Assembly: GCA_013400975.1 (NCBI GenBank)
Contig: WBMZ01011904.1
Location: forward strand, 1 to 64,000
DNA: 64,000 nucleotides
DNA from: Atrichornis clamosus
Lineage: Eukaryota; Chordata; Aves; Passeriformes; Menuridae
Reading direction: 5' to 3'
Positions 36,340 through 47,365 of this stretch are shown one piece after another. The notes beneath the pieces are model-generated. The model was not told where the DNA came from. It worked only from the letters and a program-made list of their open reading frames with translations, and did not search any database. Position 1 is the stretch's first letter; each line of letters opens with the position of its first letter. Made by a program: the position numbers and the translations under genes.

Positions 36340-36483
36340 AAATTGCTTTCCGTCTCTCTCCCTTGAGAAACAGAGCTGGAAAAAAAACTGGCCAAAACAA
36401 AAAAAATACGCTCTCTTCCCTGCTGCCTGTGGCAGAGCTGAGAGCTTAGGAGTGAGTGAGAGAAGAAAAAAAAAAACCAAACA

Positions 36484-36501
36484 ACTCAAGCTCGCTTGAG
36501 T
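36484..36501. repeat. 8-bp inverted repeat in the LTR
   Basis: ACTCAAGC, TC, GCTTGAGT. It is a perfect palindrome with a 2-base spacer in what would be the U3/R part of the LTR. Confidence 0.8.
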
Positions 36502-36629
36502 CTCAGCACAGGAGTATTTGTGTTTCTCCTTAAAAATTCTTGGAATTGAGTCAGAGGCACAGAATTCATGTTTAGTATACAGCGGCGATATGAGATAACA
36601 AAATGGTATCATATGCTCAACCCAAGACA

Positions 36630-37265
36630 CCAGGTTATTCAAATTTTGATCCAGTTGGTTCTGAAAAAAACTAAAGATGGAGACTTCACAACATCTCTGC
36701 ACAGCCTATTTCACTGCTTCACTGTCCAACTGCAGATATAGTATCTCTTGTTTCAGTTTATGTGTATTGTACCTTGTCCTACCACCACAGAGCACTGTGA
36801 ACAGCTCCACTGTCTTGACTTCCTCATCATCTAGGAGATTGAGCCATTTCTGCTCCAGTCTGAATCATCCCAGCTTCCTCAGCCTCTTTTCATAGGGAAG
36901 GTTCTCCAGCTCCTGACCACTCTTGACACTCTGCTGAGCGTGGTCCAATTAACCAATGCCTTTGATTGACTGAGGGGTCCAAAACTTTACCCTGGACTTC
37001 AGATACCGTCTCACAAGTGCTGAAGGGAAAGGTGTAATCACCTGCCTCTGGCTTCTTAGTCATCCTCCTGTTAGTACAACGCAGGAGGCTCTTGGTCTTC
37101 TGTGCTACACAGACACACCGCTGGCTGATGCCTGGTTTTCTGTCTGGCAGCACCACCCGGTCTTTCTCAGTAGAGTTTCTTCCCTGCTAGTGAAGTCTCA
37201 GCCTCTATTACTCCGTGGGAGCTCTTCACAAGTGCAGGGCTTGTCATTTTTCACTGTGGGATTTC
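36630..37265 (-). mobile_element. CR1 LINE, antisense, continuation
   Basis: Continues the CR1 from 35974. The minus strand shows CR1 C-terminal blocks in shifted frames, for example KPGISQRCVCVAQKTKSLLR (near 37072-37135), which matches the 'LDMSRQCALAAQKANRILGC' region of one CR1 group. The C-terminus lies toward 36650. The match fades near 37265. Confidence 0.85.
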
Positions 37266-39435
37266 ATGAGCAAAGATAACCAAATTTTTCCTTATTCTTA
37301 GATTATTTTATTGCTCTTTTAGTGTATGGTCTTTTGTGGATCTCTGTAAGAGAGTTGTACAGGATTCAGACAGGAAAATGATGCCAGTGTCACTGAGCTG
37401 TGAATGCAACACTACATTTAAGTAAAGGAGACCTGATGAGAGGAAGTCCTTATATGCATGGTAATATGGGTTTTCTAAAATAATCACAGAACTACTAGAC
37501 CTAAAATAGTAACAGTACTCTGTACAATATATGCTTGTTCTCCACTTCAGCTTTATGCTGAATCATTATAGAGATTTGCTAACATAAGAGGGACATAGTG
37601 AAGTCGAGAAAATGATTCCTAGTTAATTATTAAAGAAATGAAAGCAGAAAAAAGAAATTCATTTTAAATATTTTATGGGATCAGGCAACATCACGACCTT
37701 GTGGTTACACTTTCTAAAATTTTTTGTTAAAAAAAAGGAAACTTACTATTCAGATCATAGAGATTGTCACTATTTTTAAAACCGTTTTGATTGAGTAGAA
37801 GCATTTTTGATACTTAAATCAGACTTTTATATTTTCTGTATTTTGTGGTGATACGGATAGCAAACTGGAGTCCTTCATTTCCCTTACCATTTTGTTTTGT
37901 TTTGGTTTTTTAGGATTACTTTTCTTTTGTTTAGTTTACTCAGTTCGATGTTTTTTGATACAGTATTCAATATGCTCTTCACTTAATCTCCTGTTAACAG
38001 AGTTGTCCTGCATATATATGTAATTAAATTGTATATGTATATATTTATCTTTGTATATAATTAAATATGTATTTAAGCCAAAAGAAAATGAAAAAAAAAT
38101 GTAAAAAACCCCCTGTAAAACTACATGTGGTATTATCTATAAATGCTATTTTTACAATTTTATATTTAAAGCTTTATTATTCAATTTAGTATCTCTGGAT
38201 ACCAGTAACAGCATCCCATAGAACTAGTTTTGGTTACTTTACTCACATCTGTGTTTCAGTGGTGGTATCCTCTATAATAATAATAGGGCAATCTCTGACT
38301 CAGTGAACTCAGGTTTCACTGGTACTTTATAATACTTTATAATACCAGTTAACTAATCTAATGATTTTTCTTACCTAAGAAACCACCTATTAAACCATGT
38401 TATTATATTACAATACCTGTGTATTTTACTGAAGTTTTACTGAAAGATTTTATTTCTAGAACAGAGTTCAACTCTATTAAAAAAACAAAAATCTGAAATT
38501 AATCACAGTACATATAAAAGGTGACAAAAATGACCTTATTTTCTGTAGGATAACCACACTGTTCTTACCACTTATCTTTGTCAGAACTGCTCTAACTGCA
38601 TCTGAACTGGCCACAGGGAAAGTACTACATATAAGTATAGATAGGTAGATAGCTGGCACTCTTTGAACTTAGTGTGTTAATTGTAATAATATACTGTTCC
38701 TGAATTACAAATGAAGCATCCCCTTGTGCTTCTGTAATACTATATTGTTATTTATACCATGAAAGGTATAAGTAGCAATATTGTATTAGTTGGTTGCCTG
38801 GCATTGCTGTTTGAAAAGATGGCAATGTTTCTAAGTTCATATGATTTTTTAAATTCCACTTACTGTTTTAAAATTAGTTTTAATCATCTTAAACAATGTT
38901 GTCAGATATGGATCTGGTTCAAATTCACTGAAGCAAATAGGAAGGTTCCAGAGATTTCAAAATCCTTTGGACCAGATCGCATCTGAAAATCAATCAAAAT
39001 CTGATTTCCAAAAGATAAAGATTTCTAGAGCAATCTGAGGACATTACTGAAACATCCTAACAACAATCCAAACTTCAGTTAATTTTCTATATCCACTGTT
39101 GACTTCCTGTACTTTAGGTAGATAACAGGACTAATACAGTTAGCTTGTACTTCTATCTGTGGTATTTTTGACAGCTCACATAGGTTACTGAAAATGCCAC
39201 CTCAAACACAGTGAGATGCCATATGTTGGCTTTTCATTTACAGGAATTACTTAAAAAATGTTAATACATAATTATATATATAATTTTATATAATATATAA
39301 AATGGGTATTTAACTCTGATATTTAATGCAGATGCACTATTACCTTATGCTGACCCAGCTTTTCATCTGCCCTTTTTCAGACACAGTAATAGGGATTTTA
39401 AGTAATATAAGCAACAACAAAAAACCATGGAAAAT
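37266..39435. other. Unannotated AT-rich DNA
   Basis: No gene or mobile element recognised. Very AT-rich patches occur at 38020-38100 and 39265-39302. Confidence 0.5.
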
Positions 39436-39570
39436 GACAGAATCACACAGAATTACAGAATATTCTGAGTAGGAAGGGGCCCACAAGGACCACTGAGTCC
39501 AGCTCTTAAGTGAATGGCCCATAGGGGATCAAACCCAGGACCCCGGCATTATTAGCATCATGCCTTAAGC
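39436..39570 (-). mobile_element. tRNA-Ile-headed SINE with CR1-like tail (TguSINE1 type)
   Basis: On the minus strand the right part reads GCATGATGCTAATAATGCC, then GGGTCCTGGGTTTGATCCCC. This matches the anticodon arm (loop CTAATAA, anticodon AAT) and the T-arm/B-box of tRNA-Ile. It is followed by ATGGGCCATTC and a CR1-type 3' tail ending in TTCTGTAATTCTGTGTGATT. The 5' head, with the D-arm/A-box, is degraded beyond about 39566. Songbirds are known to have a SINE with this design, mobilised by CR1 (TguSINE1). The tRNA part is not a working tRNA gene. Confidence 0.82.
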
Positions 39571-41519
39571 AAAGCACATATATACATATGCACCTACAAA
39601 CACATGTGTGTACATACATTCACACATCTGAAAATAATCCATGGGCTTTTATTTTTATCAGAGCAATTTTTACATAAAATGGAGAATGTAGTATCACTCG
39701 TTAAATAATAGATTTTGAATGAAAGGAAACACAATGGTCTTGCTATAACATGAACATCAGCTCTGATAATGAATAATTAAAATACACCTGCAAAGACATG
39801 CAGAACTTGTGTTATAATTATCTTTTATTTTATGCTAGTGCTGCTTGTTCTTAGTCATTTATATTGTTTTTTAATTTTTCCCATAAACAAAGTACAATAT
39901 TTGCATACTGACACCTAAGTGAAATAATTTATAAATAAAAAATTCATAAAATAAAATAAAGCTAATAATAATATACATAACATAACATAACACAACCTAA
40001 AGTAAATATAACATTATGTAATAAAACACAATATATAATAAATATATTCTCAAGACTTTGTGGGAACATGTTTTTCAGGTCTGTTCAAGGAAAGATTTGG
40101 TTTGAACTATGGCAGCTCTCCATGAAACAAAGGAGTTAAATGTTGATTTCTACTGCCAAGGACAAGAAAACATTTAGATCAGTGTTTAAGGAGTAAAAAG
40201 TTGGAAATGAGCAGTGACATGCACTGCTTTTACCTGTTAAAAAAATATATATTATCACTAACAAATGTCATAATTTCTTCTTGACTATAGATTTTGGTCT
40301 AGCTCCTCAAATATGGTTTTTAGGATCATAGTACTGAATTTACAGATGGACAGTTCATACACTGATATGAATTTGATCTCAGTCTCTTGTATTCACATAG
40401 CTATTGTATTAAAGCATCTGGAAGTTAAAGCAGTATTAGACCAGCTGCAAGGAAACAGAAAAGGTAGTATTAGTAGGGGTACAGTGTAATGATAATAGCT
40501 GATTCAACATCAAACCTTCTTGTTAACACATCATATTTTATTAAAAAACTGAATTGGCAAAGGCTAGTTGATGTTGAATTAGTGCTCTGTGTAACCTAGC
40601 ACTGGGATCTAGTGTCAAATTCTTAGTTTTCAAGCCACTGTCTAGTGCATTACACTGAACAATTTTATTTTTGGACAAGAAAGTTGATCTGATATTCTGT
40701 TCCACATTCAACCTCTGCATTAGCACTTTTTCATCTGCTACAGAATGACTTCTGTATATGTAAAACCATCACAAAAAATCAAATACCACTTTTAGTCATT
40801 GCCACTTAACATTATTTCAACCGCATACTTCACATAACTGTGTTTCAACAGTGCATTTCACATATTTCAACTTACACTTCAATTAAACATTTCCAAGGCT
40901 TCTAAATTTTTTGACATTTTAAATATCACAAATCTGAACCTCCTAACTCTTTCACCAAATGTGGAAGTTAATGAATTGGTGCAACATTTGTTCACTATAA
41001 TTATGTGTAGGAAATTTTTATTGAAACATTAATAATGGGCAATGGTTGCTGACCTATGCTTTAAACTGGATTTTTCATTCAGTATAAATTTTCAAAATTT
41101 AACTGATTATTCATGACTATTTCTCTACCCAAGAAGATTTGTATTTTTAATACTTATATCTCTGATAAAAATCTGTACTTGCTAATATCATTTTGTTGCT
41201 TTGACTAATCTCTTTCTGACTTCTGTAGGCACACTTTTCACAAGCTATAAATAAAGAATGGGAAAAAACCTACACAGAAAACTTATAAATTTAGGAAACA
41301 TGCTATTCTGTTTGTGACAAATTGAATTTGACTACAGAAAACTCAATCCTGTTGAAATAAATAAGAGTTTTTATTTTTATCCTAATAAGGATAAAATAAT
41401 ACATCCAGAAATACAGACCCGTAATTATTTTTTCTCTGAGTTGCTCTTGCAGCCTTACATTATTGACTTTTTATTTCATGTAACTAACTTGCTATAAGAA
41501 AAGCAAAAGAAACAAACAC
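39571..41519. other. Unannotated AT-rich DNA
   Basis: Only small simple repeats, such as three CATAA units at 39976-39990. No gene or element recognised. Confidence 0.5.
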
Positions 41520-41935
41520 CCCTCCTGTCCTCTTCCTAGTCTAAATTCCCCCTGCTTTTGTCACACATACTCAGTCCCACCTTGGTGAGGTGGGAACAGA
41601 TGGTGCAGGAGGCTGAGGCCATAGTATAGAGATTTCCTTCTGCTACTCCTTGCCTCTTACTTGTTTTCCTCTGCTGCTGCTTACTTCCTTCTGCTGCTCT
41701 GCTTCAATACAGATCATCCATGGACTGCAGTCCCTCAGGGAAAGCCCTGCTCAGGTGTCATGCTGGAATGGCCCAAGGTGGCTCATTTCCTCCTCCCTTA
41801 CAGAACACTGGTGCCCTTGCTACTGAACCCCTTCCTCTTATGTTCAATACAACATTGCAGGATGTTTTCCACTGCTTAATAACCGGTGTAACACAATCAC
41901 ACCATTCTTTTGGGAGGAAAGGAAAAAGAAACCAC
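41520..41935 (-). mobile_element. Probable decayed LTR remnant
   Basis: A GC-richer block with phrases typical of the antisense ERVL-type LTRs in this window: ATCCATGGACTGCAGTCCCT near 41717, GCCCTGCTCAGGTGTCATGC, and repeated CTTCTGCTGCT units at 41635-41702. No ends, signals or target duplication are visible, so the call rests on general resemblance. Confidence 0.4.
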
Positions 41936-44779
41936 AAACTAGTTCTTTATTTTACTATGGAATGCTGATGCTTTGAAAACATAATTAATCAAACTTCTCA
42001 TGCAAAACCTATTTGTTAAGTTGATTTAAAAACTGTTTACATCTTCTGTTTTTCTACATAAAATGTTGTAGACAGTTTCTTAACGTATCTTTTCCCTTCA
42101 CACTCTAGGCTACTGAAATCCCAGGAAAATCACTCTAGGCTACTGAAATCCTAGAAAAATATTTTTATATCTATCACCCTCAAACAACATGAGAAAAAAA
42201 TGCATAGAATGTTTATACGTGTAAACATACACCTCTTCTTACAAACATCTGCTTAAGAGAAGACAAAATTATTTCTATATACTTTTAGATTTATAAATAC
42301 TTGTAAGGGAATCATGCAGAAGCAGGCATGCATTTGCTTAAGGCTGTGGAACTCTTAAAACTACACAAGGAATGTGGTTAGACTAATTGAGACCACTGAC
42401 AGGCATGGAGCAGTGGATTAAGATCCAGCGGCTAAAACTTCTGCTGCCCTTAGCACTCCCCCATGCCCTCCTGACCAGTGTTGCCTACCCAGAGGCAAGG
42501 ATGTCTGATTTGCTTGTGAATAAGTAGAACCACCACAGCATTCATCCTCTATCTTATATTAAAATGACTCCAGTTTTGTTTAAATTCTGTATGACAGACC
42601 AGAAACAGAAGTGATGCTGGAGCTCATTTGTGAGTGTAACTGATATACCCTACCTTGGGACAACTCTGTAAGTGGAACAGGAAAGATGTGTGGGGGCGGT
42701 AGGAGCTGCAGCTGATCTGTTAATTTTTGTCTGTTAAGAGCCCTGAGAGGAGGAATGTCTTCTTTGATAACTCTAGTTCTCTCCATTTTTCTTCCATGTT
42801 CTTAATTTCTCTATTTATCACACAATTATTGCATTTATTTTACCTGGATCTTTGTGATTGGTATATTTTGTTGTTGTTGTTTGTGATGTATTTAGCACTT
42901 TCTGGTTGCTCAAAACAGAAAATAATTGAAATGTAAAGCAATTAGAAATTAATAAGGTTTCTGTGGTGGCAGACCTGAATCTAATTCATGATGTTAACAA
43001 TGAAAAATTATCAAGATAAGACTGAAATATAATTCAATATATTGTTCTGAACAAATGGGATTTAAGTAGTAAAAAAAGTTAACAAATACACACCTTAATT
43101 TCATATATTGGCTAGTACAAGTTATGATCACAGTCTCCCTCATATGCACTTTGTACTTACAAGAACATTATGCAATTTTAGCAGTTCACCATACACAGGA
43201 CACTGAACTTAGATTCCTGGGCTGCATATAATATTAGTACTACTTTCAACACAGAGCTTTATTTTGTTGAAACATGAACAGACAGAATAGAATCACTGGG
43301 GTTCTCAAAAGAATGTACAGACTGCATTTCTAAAATGCCATGTAATTCCTACTCAGAGCCACTCATGAACAGTAAGGGCAATTTAATTATCTAAATAGTA
43401 ATTAGGAAATTAAATGGAGTTGAAAGCTTACAATCCTTTGAGATCTGAGGCTGGCAAATATGGAAAAAAAGTCAAAGGCTTATGCCTGATCATATCTTAA
43501 GGGGTATGTGGTAACATAAAATTTTAGAAGAAAGGATTTTTTTTTTTCTCTCTCTAGATAACTAAGGGTGAGTATTTTACTTCTACTGGGATGAAAAAAT
43601 CCTATGTGTTTCATATAAGTATAGGTAAGCTTTGAGACTGAAACTGGTAAAAGGGACTTCAGATTTTATAATCATAAATAAACATCAAAATGTTATTCAA
43701 AAGTACCTTTAACTCCAGCTCCATAAATAAAACAGTTATTAATCCCATGTACGGCACATTGAACCATCTAAACTTGAATAATTTTTATTTGCATAACAGG
43801 AAATAGGGAAGAATCCTATTTAGGAAGAATCTTAAATAAGACATAAGACTGTAAGGCAGCCAGAGATTCACAGTAAATGTAACTATGACAGTGTTCTGAA
43901 GATAATGGCACATAGGAAGCCTTTAATTAATATGGAATGCATTGTCTGCAATATATGGAAATTGAAATATGATTTTGAAATTTCATCAACCACAAATAAT
44001 TTTAGTAAAGTCTATTGTTTGTGGCAATTATAGAACACTTCAACAACTATTAATGAAGATTGTTAAACTACTTATTAAATAGTGCTTATTCACCAACCAG
44101 TAATTTAAATACAATTGTTATTTTATAATTCAAACATGTATCAATAATTTAAAACTATTCTCATAAGGTTGCTACGGCGGTGTTATAATTAAATCTAATA
44201 TTTTAATATGTGCTGCAACAAAATTGCACCATGGAAAAAAAGGCATCTATGTTCTGTGTGATGCCTTTTGAGAAAGGTCATCTATTCTCATTGCCAAAAT
44301 TTTGTGTGCTGAAACAAAGGTGATCACCGTATGTAGCTTAAACCTAATGTACCTTAATTAATGAAAGAAAAATGAGCCTCTTGATGCATCCTCTACACCA
44401 AGGACTATTTAAAGGTCTCAGTCATCTTCAGGACAAGCCAGCGTTCTTAAATGCTGAGTGGAAGTCACTGAAGCTAATACCAGGAAATGTTTTTTGCACT
44501 GTGCGTTTCAGAGTCTTCACTGGATTTCTGACAGCTAATTTTGAATGGATAAACATAAATGTTTAGGATTTATGATTATTAATTGGTGCAGAATGAAGAA
44601 GCAGTAGCTGAAGTTACATGAGCTTTTTGGTGTTGCAGTCTAGTGACCAAACACACACCTGAGCACAGGAGAGAAAAGTTTAATTTATTCTTCCCTTCCA
44701 TATCTCTTGAATCCCGAACAGGCAAATTACAGAGTATGTTAAAGACTAGTAGACCCATTTCTTAATATCACTGTACAAA
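41936..44779. other. Unannotated AT-rich DNA
   Basis: No gene or element recognised apart from the 30-bp tandem duplication listed separately and a short GTT-repeat near 42870-42882. Confidence 0.5.
42101..42160. repeat. 30-bp direct tandem duplication
   Basis: The unit starting CACTCTAGGCTACTGAAATC is repeated once, at 42101-42130 and 42131-42160, with 28 of 30 bases identical. The two differences are in the last ten bases. Confidence 0.95.
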
Positions 44780-45290
44780 CTAGATTTGACAGTGGGGAAT
44801 AGAACCCTGTCAAACAGTCCCTGTACTGGGTGCACCTGGCAAAGCTGTGGTGATGGGACAGAAGGTTTCTGTAAGAAGAGGTCAGGGGCTGCACCATGCT
44901 GATTCCTGTCTATTCCAGCCAGCTCTGCAATGGACTTCCACAGGACACAGCTGAGTCCTGCTGGGAAATCATATTTAAGAAAGAGCAAAATTCCACACAG
45001 GCAGTTAGCAGTGACAAAAACAAAAAAACAAAAACAAAAACAAAAAAAAAGAAAAAAGAAAAAAAAGAAAAAAAGAAAGAAAAAAGAAAAAGAAGAGAGA
45101 GTCCCAAAGAGTGAGAAACAATCCTGTAGGTACAAACATCAGAGTATGAGGAAGGGGAGGAGGTGCTGCAACATGTCGAGACAAGCATTCCAGAGCAGAC
45201 AATGCAACCCCTGGAGAGAAGGACATGGACCACCCATACTGGAACAGGCCAGGAGTGTGAGGAGAAAGCAGTGGCAGAAAGAGGAGGTAG
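44780..45290 (+). mobile_element. Decayed ERVL-type LTR with expanded A-rich tract
   Basis: Phrases in order: GGTTTCTGTAAGAAGAGGTC, GGGGCTGCACCATGCTGATT, CAGCCAGCTCTGCAATGGAC, CATATTTAAGAAAGAGC (TATA-like), AGAGTGAGAAACAATCCTG, GGGGAGGAGGTGCTGCAACA. These follow the plan of the LTR at 14729-15831 up to its middle. The 3' half is missing. A CAAAAA/AAAAG-rich tract (45012-45110) sits inside. Any open frames across that tract are low-complexity artefacts. Confidence 0.65.
45012..45096. repeat. A-rich low-complexity tract
   Basis: (CAAAAA)n passing into (GAAAAA)n within the decayed LTR. Translation gives runs of Lys on one strand or Phe/Leu on the other, which have no protein meaning. Confidence 0.9.
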
Positions 45291-46144
45291 GTTATCTCCT
45301 TGTCTTGATCTAGATTCTCCTAGGCTCTCTTTAGCAAGAAATAATAGAATATATACATATAATATATGGGCATAATATATATAATATCTCCACTTCATCT
45401 GAGCTACTTAATTGGTCAATGAAGTAAATAGAAAGAACCTGATTAATTTCATGAGACCAATTCTACAACTCAGCAGTTGTCTTCTGAAAGTCAATCAGCT
45501 TTGATTGAAACACGAGATTTGCCTGCTCTTACTTTAGAAAAAAAACCCCCAACCAGTTCTGAGTTTAAGGTCCATGCTCTAAAAACACAATTCCACTAAA
45601 AATTATAGATTTTTGATCATCAGAAATGCAACTGTGGAAGCAAGACTAATAAAGCACTTTGCATTAGAATAAACAACAGTTTTATATGTGGAAATAGAAT
45701 ATATTATTCCTTTTTTTAAATTCCTCTCCATAAAGAAAGGACTTAAAGTTTTCACAGCTTCCTCATGTCCCAGTTTTACAGGTCTGCCATTCTGCTTATT
45801 AATTCCAATAGAGGAATTAGGTGTGTACAAAGTAGGTGTAACTCGTGAGAGTTTTTACATTATTAATGGAGAGACTCAAGCACCCTAATGTCTTAAATTG
45901 GAAATATTGATTAGACAAAGCATTGAAATTTGATCCAGTACAGTTTTGAAAGATTATACCATCAGATCAGAAACTCCAATAAATTTTATATAGTATAAAT
46001 TAAAATACCATAAATTATGCACAAAACTATGTAAAAATCCATATTTTGAGAGAGTTTTTAAGTAGTTCTTAATCATAGAATTATTTAGCTGGGTTTATGC
46101 AAGGGTTTACATTTGGAGAAGAAACGCACAAAGAAGGTGCTGTT
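45291..46144. other. Unannotated DNA
   Basis: No gene recognised. A short ATCATAGAATTATTTAGCTGG at about 46074 resembles a CR1 3' tip in reverse complement, but it is too short to call. Confidence 0.45.
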
Positions 46145-46222
46145 TCCTTCAGTATCTAAATGATGAAATAGAGAATAGGATTGTTAAGGCTGCAGATGAC
46201 AGCAGCCTAGGGGGGAGAACAT
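46145..46222 (+). mobile_element. CR1 RT active-site fragment (ADD box)
   Basis: The sense reading LNDEIENRIVKAADDSSLGG matches the CR1 RT block around the catalytic 'FADDTKLGG' box, with the two Asp at 46195-46200. Only about 75 bp is present, and it lies on the wrong side of the RT motif 1 fragment that follows. Confidence 0.7.
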
Positions 46223-46475
46223 AAATAGCTGATGTCATCACAAAGACTCTCTTGATGATTTTTGAGCCATCTTGGGTATCTGGAGAGGTCCCGCTTGACA
46301 AGAAGCTGGCAAATATTGTCCTGATTTTCAAGACCAGCAAGAAGGAGGACCCCAGAAACTGTAGGACTGTCAATTTCATTTCAGTTCCTGGTAAAGTTAT
46401 GGAGGAGGTTTTTCTGGGAGGTGTTGAAAAACACCTGAAAGACAACTCAGTCATTGGTCACAGCCTGCATGGCTT
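46223..46475 (+). mobile_element. CR1 RT N-terminal fragment, sense
   Basis: The sense frame reads FEPSWVSGEVPLDKKLANIV, FKTSKKEDPRNCRTVNFISV and PGKVMEEVFLGGVEKHLKDN, the start of the CR1 RT. RT motif 1 'NYRPVSL' reads NCRTVNF. It ends at 'HSLHGFL', where an inverted CR1 begins. Confidence 0.85.
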
Positions 46476-47365
46476 CTTGAGCCTTACTAAAATCCAGAAA
46501 AATTACATCCACTGCCTTCCTTTCATCTGCTAGGCAGGTAGTCTTACCATAGGAGGATATCAGGTTAATTAAAAAGGCCTTACCCTTTGTGAACCTGTGT
46601 TGACCAGGCCTGATGGTTCCATTGTCCTTTAAATGTCTTTCAATAGTACTCAGTATAATCTCCTCCATAATTTCTCCAGAACTGAGGTTAGACAAATAGA
46701 TCTGTAGTTCCCTGTGCCCTTTTAGTAGATTGAAATAACATTGACTAGTTTCCAGTCAGCAAGAACCTGCACAGGCTCTCAAGACCTTTGGTCGGTGATC
46801 AGTATGGGTCCCGCTCTAACATCCTCTAGCTCCTTCAGTACTCTGGGGTGAATCCCATCAAGCCCCATGGACTTGTGGTCAATCACTTCATACAGCTGGT
46901 TCCTTACAATTTCAGTGTCCACAAAAGAAAATACACTGTTCCCATACTTGTGGTCCACACACACAGGTGACAGAGCAGCCCAAGGTCTAACAGTGTTACT
47001 CAAGAGTGAGGCAAAAACTGCATTGAATGCCTCCACTTCTTGGTCCCTATTAAACAGATGACCATCTTCAACATCTTCAGATCTCCTCTTGCTATCAGCA
47101 ACTACTTAGAAAGGCCCTTCTTGTTATCTGAAACAACACTGGCCAGTTTCAACTCTAATTGAGCTTTGGCTTTTTATGTCTTCTCCCTGCATATAAGAAT
47201 CATGGGTCTGTAATCTTCCTGCAAAGCCCGATGTCTCCTCTAGAGACCATATAATTTATTTTCCCTCCTGAGTTCCACAAGGAGTTCCTTGTTCAGCTGA
47301 GCTGATCTTCTGTTGTGCTTGCTTGACTTATGACACAGTGAAATTGCCTTCTCCTTAGTTTCTGA
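46476..47365 (-). mobile_element. CR1 ORF2 fragment, antisense (RT start and linker)
   Basis: On the minus strand the RT blocks SGEIMEEIILSTIERHLKDN and RKAVDVIFLDFSKA are readable (46447-46695). The second contains the RT motif A Asp. Further right comes the linker 'MGLDGIHPRVLKELEDV' (46779-47036), then the endonuclease-RT spacer to about 47365. It faces the sense fragment head to head at about 46475. Confidence 0.88.

Larger units (their letters stand above)
35975..36629 (-). mobile_element. Solo LTR with perfect 5-bp target duplication (contains gap)
   Basis: The plus strand reads TGTCCCAGTTTGAGACAATA at the left edge and CTCAACCCAAGACA at the right edge. CCAGG is duplicated exactly on both sides (35970-35974 and 36630-36634). 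The interrupted CR1 reads straight across once the block is removed. On the minus strand an AATAAA signal lies at 36103-36108, so the element is antisense. The block includes a GC-rich section (36190-36250), a 15-N gap and a G14 run. I recognise the family as a common bird LTR but cannot name it with certainty. Confidence 0.88.

Noticed and set aside
39510..39570. tRNA-Ile gene
   Set aside because: The D-arm side is degraded and the 3' side runs into a CR1-type tail. This is a SINE head, not a tRNA gene.
44910..45398. Phe/Leu-rich membrane-like protein (-) and Lys-rich protein (+)
   Set aside because: Both are translations of the A-rich low-complexity tract in a decayed LTR.
46071..46100. 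CR1 3' tip in reverse complement
   Set aside because: Only about 20 bp match and no CR1 sequence follows directly, so it could be chance or a tiny remnant.
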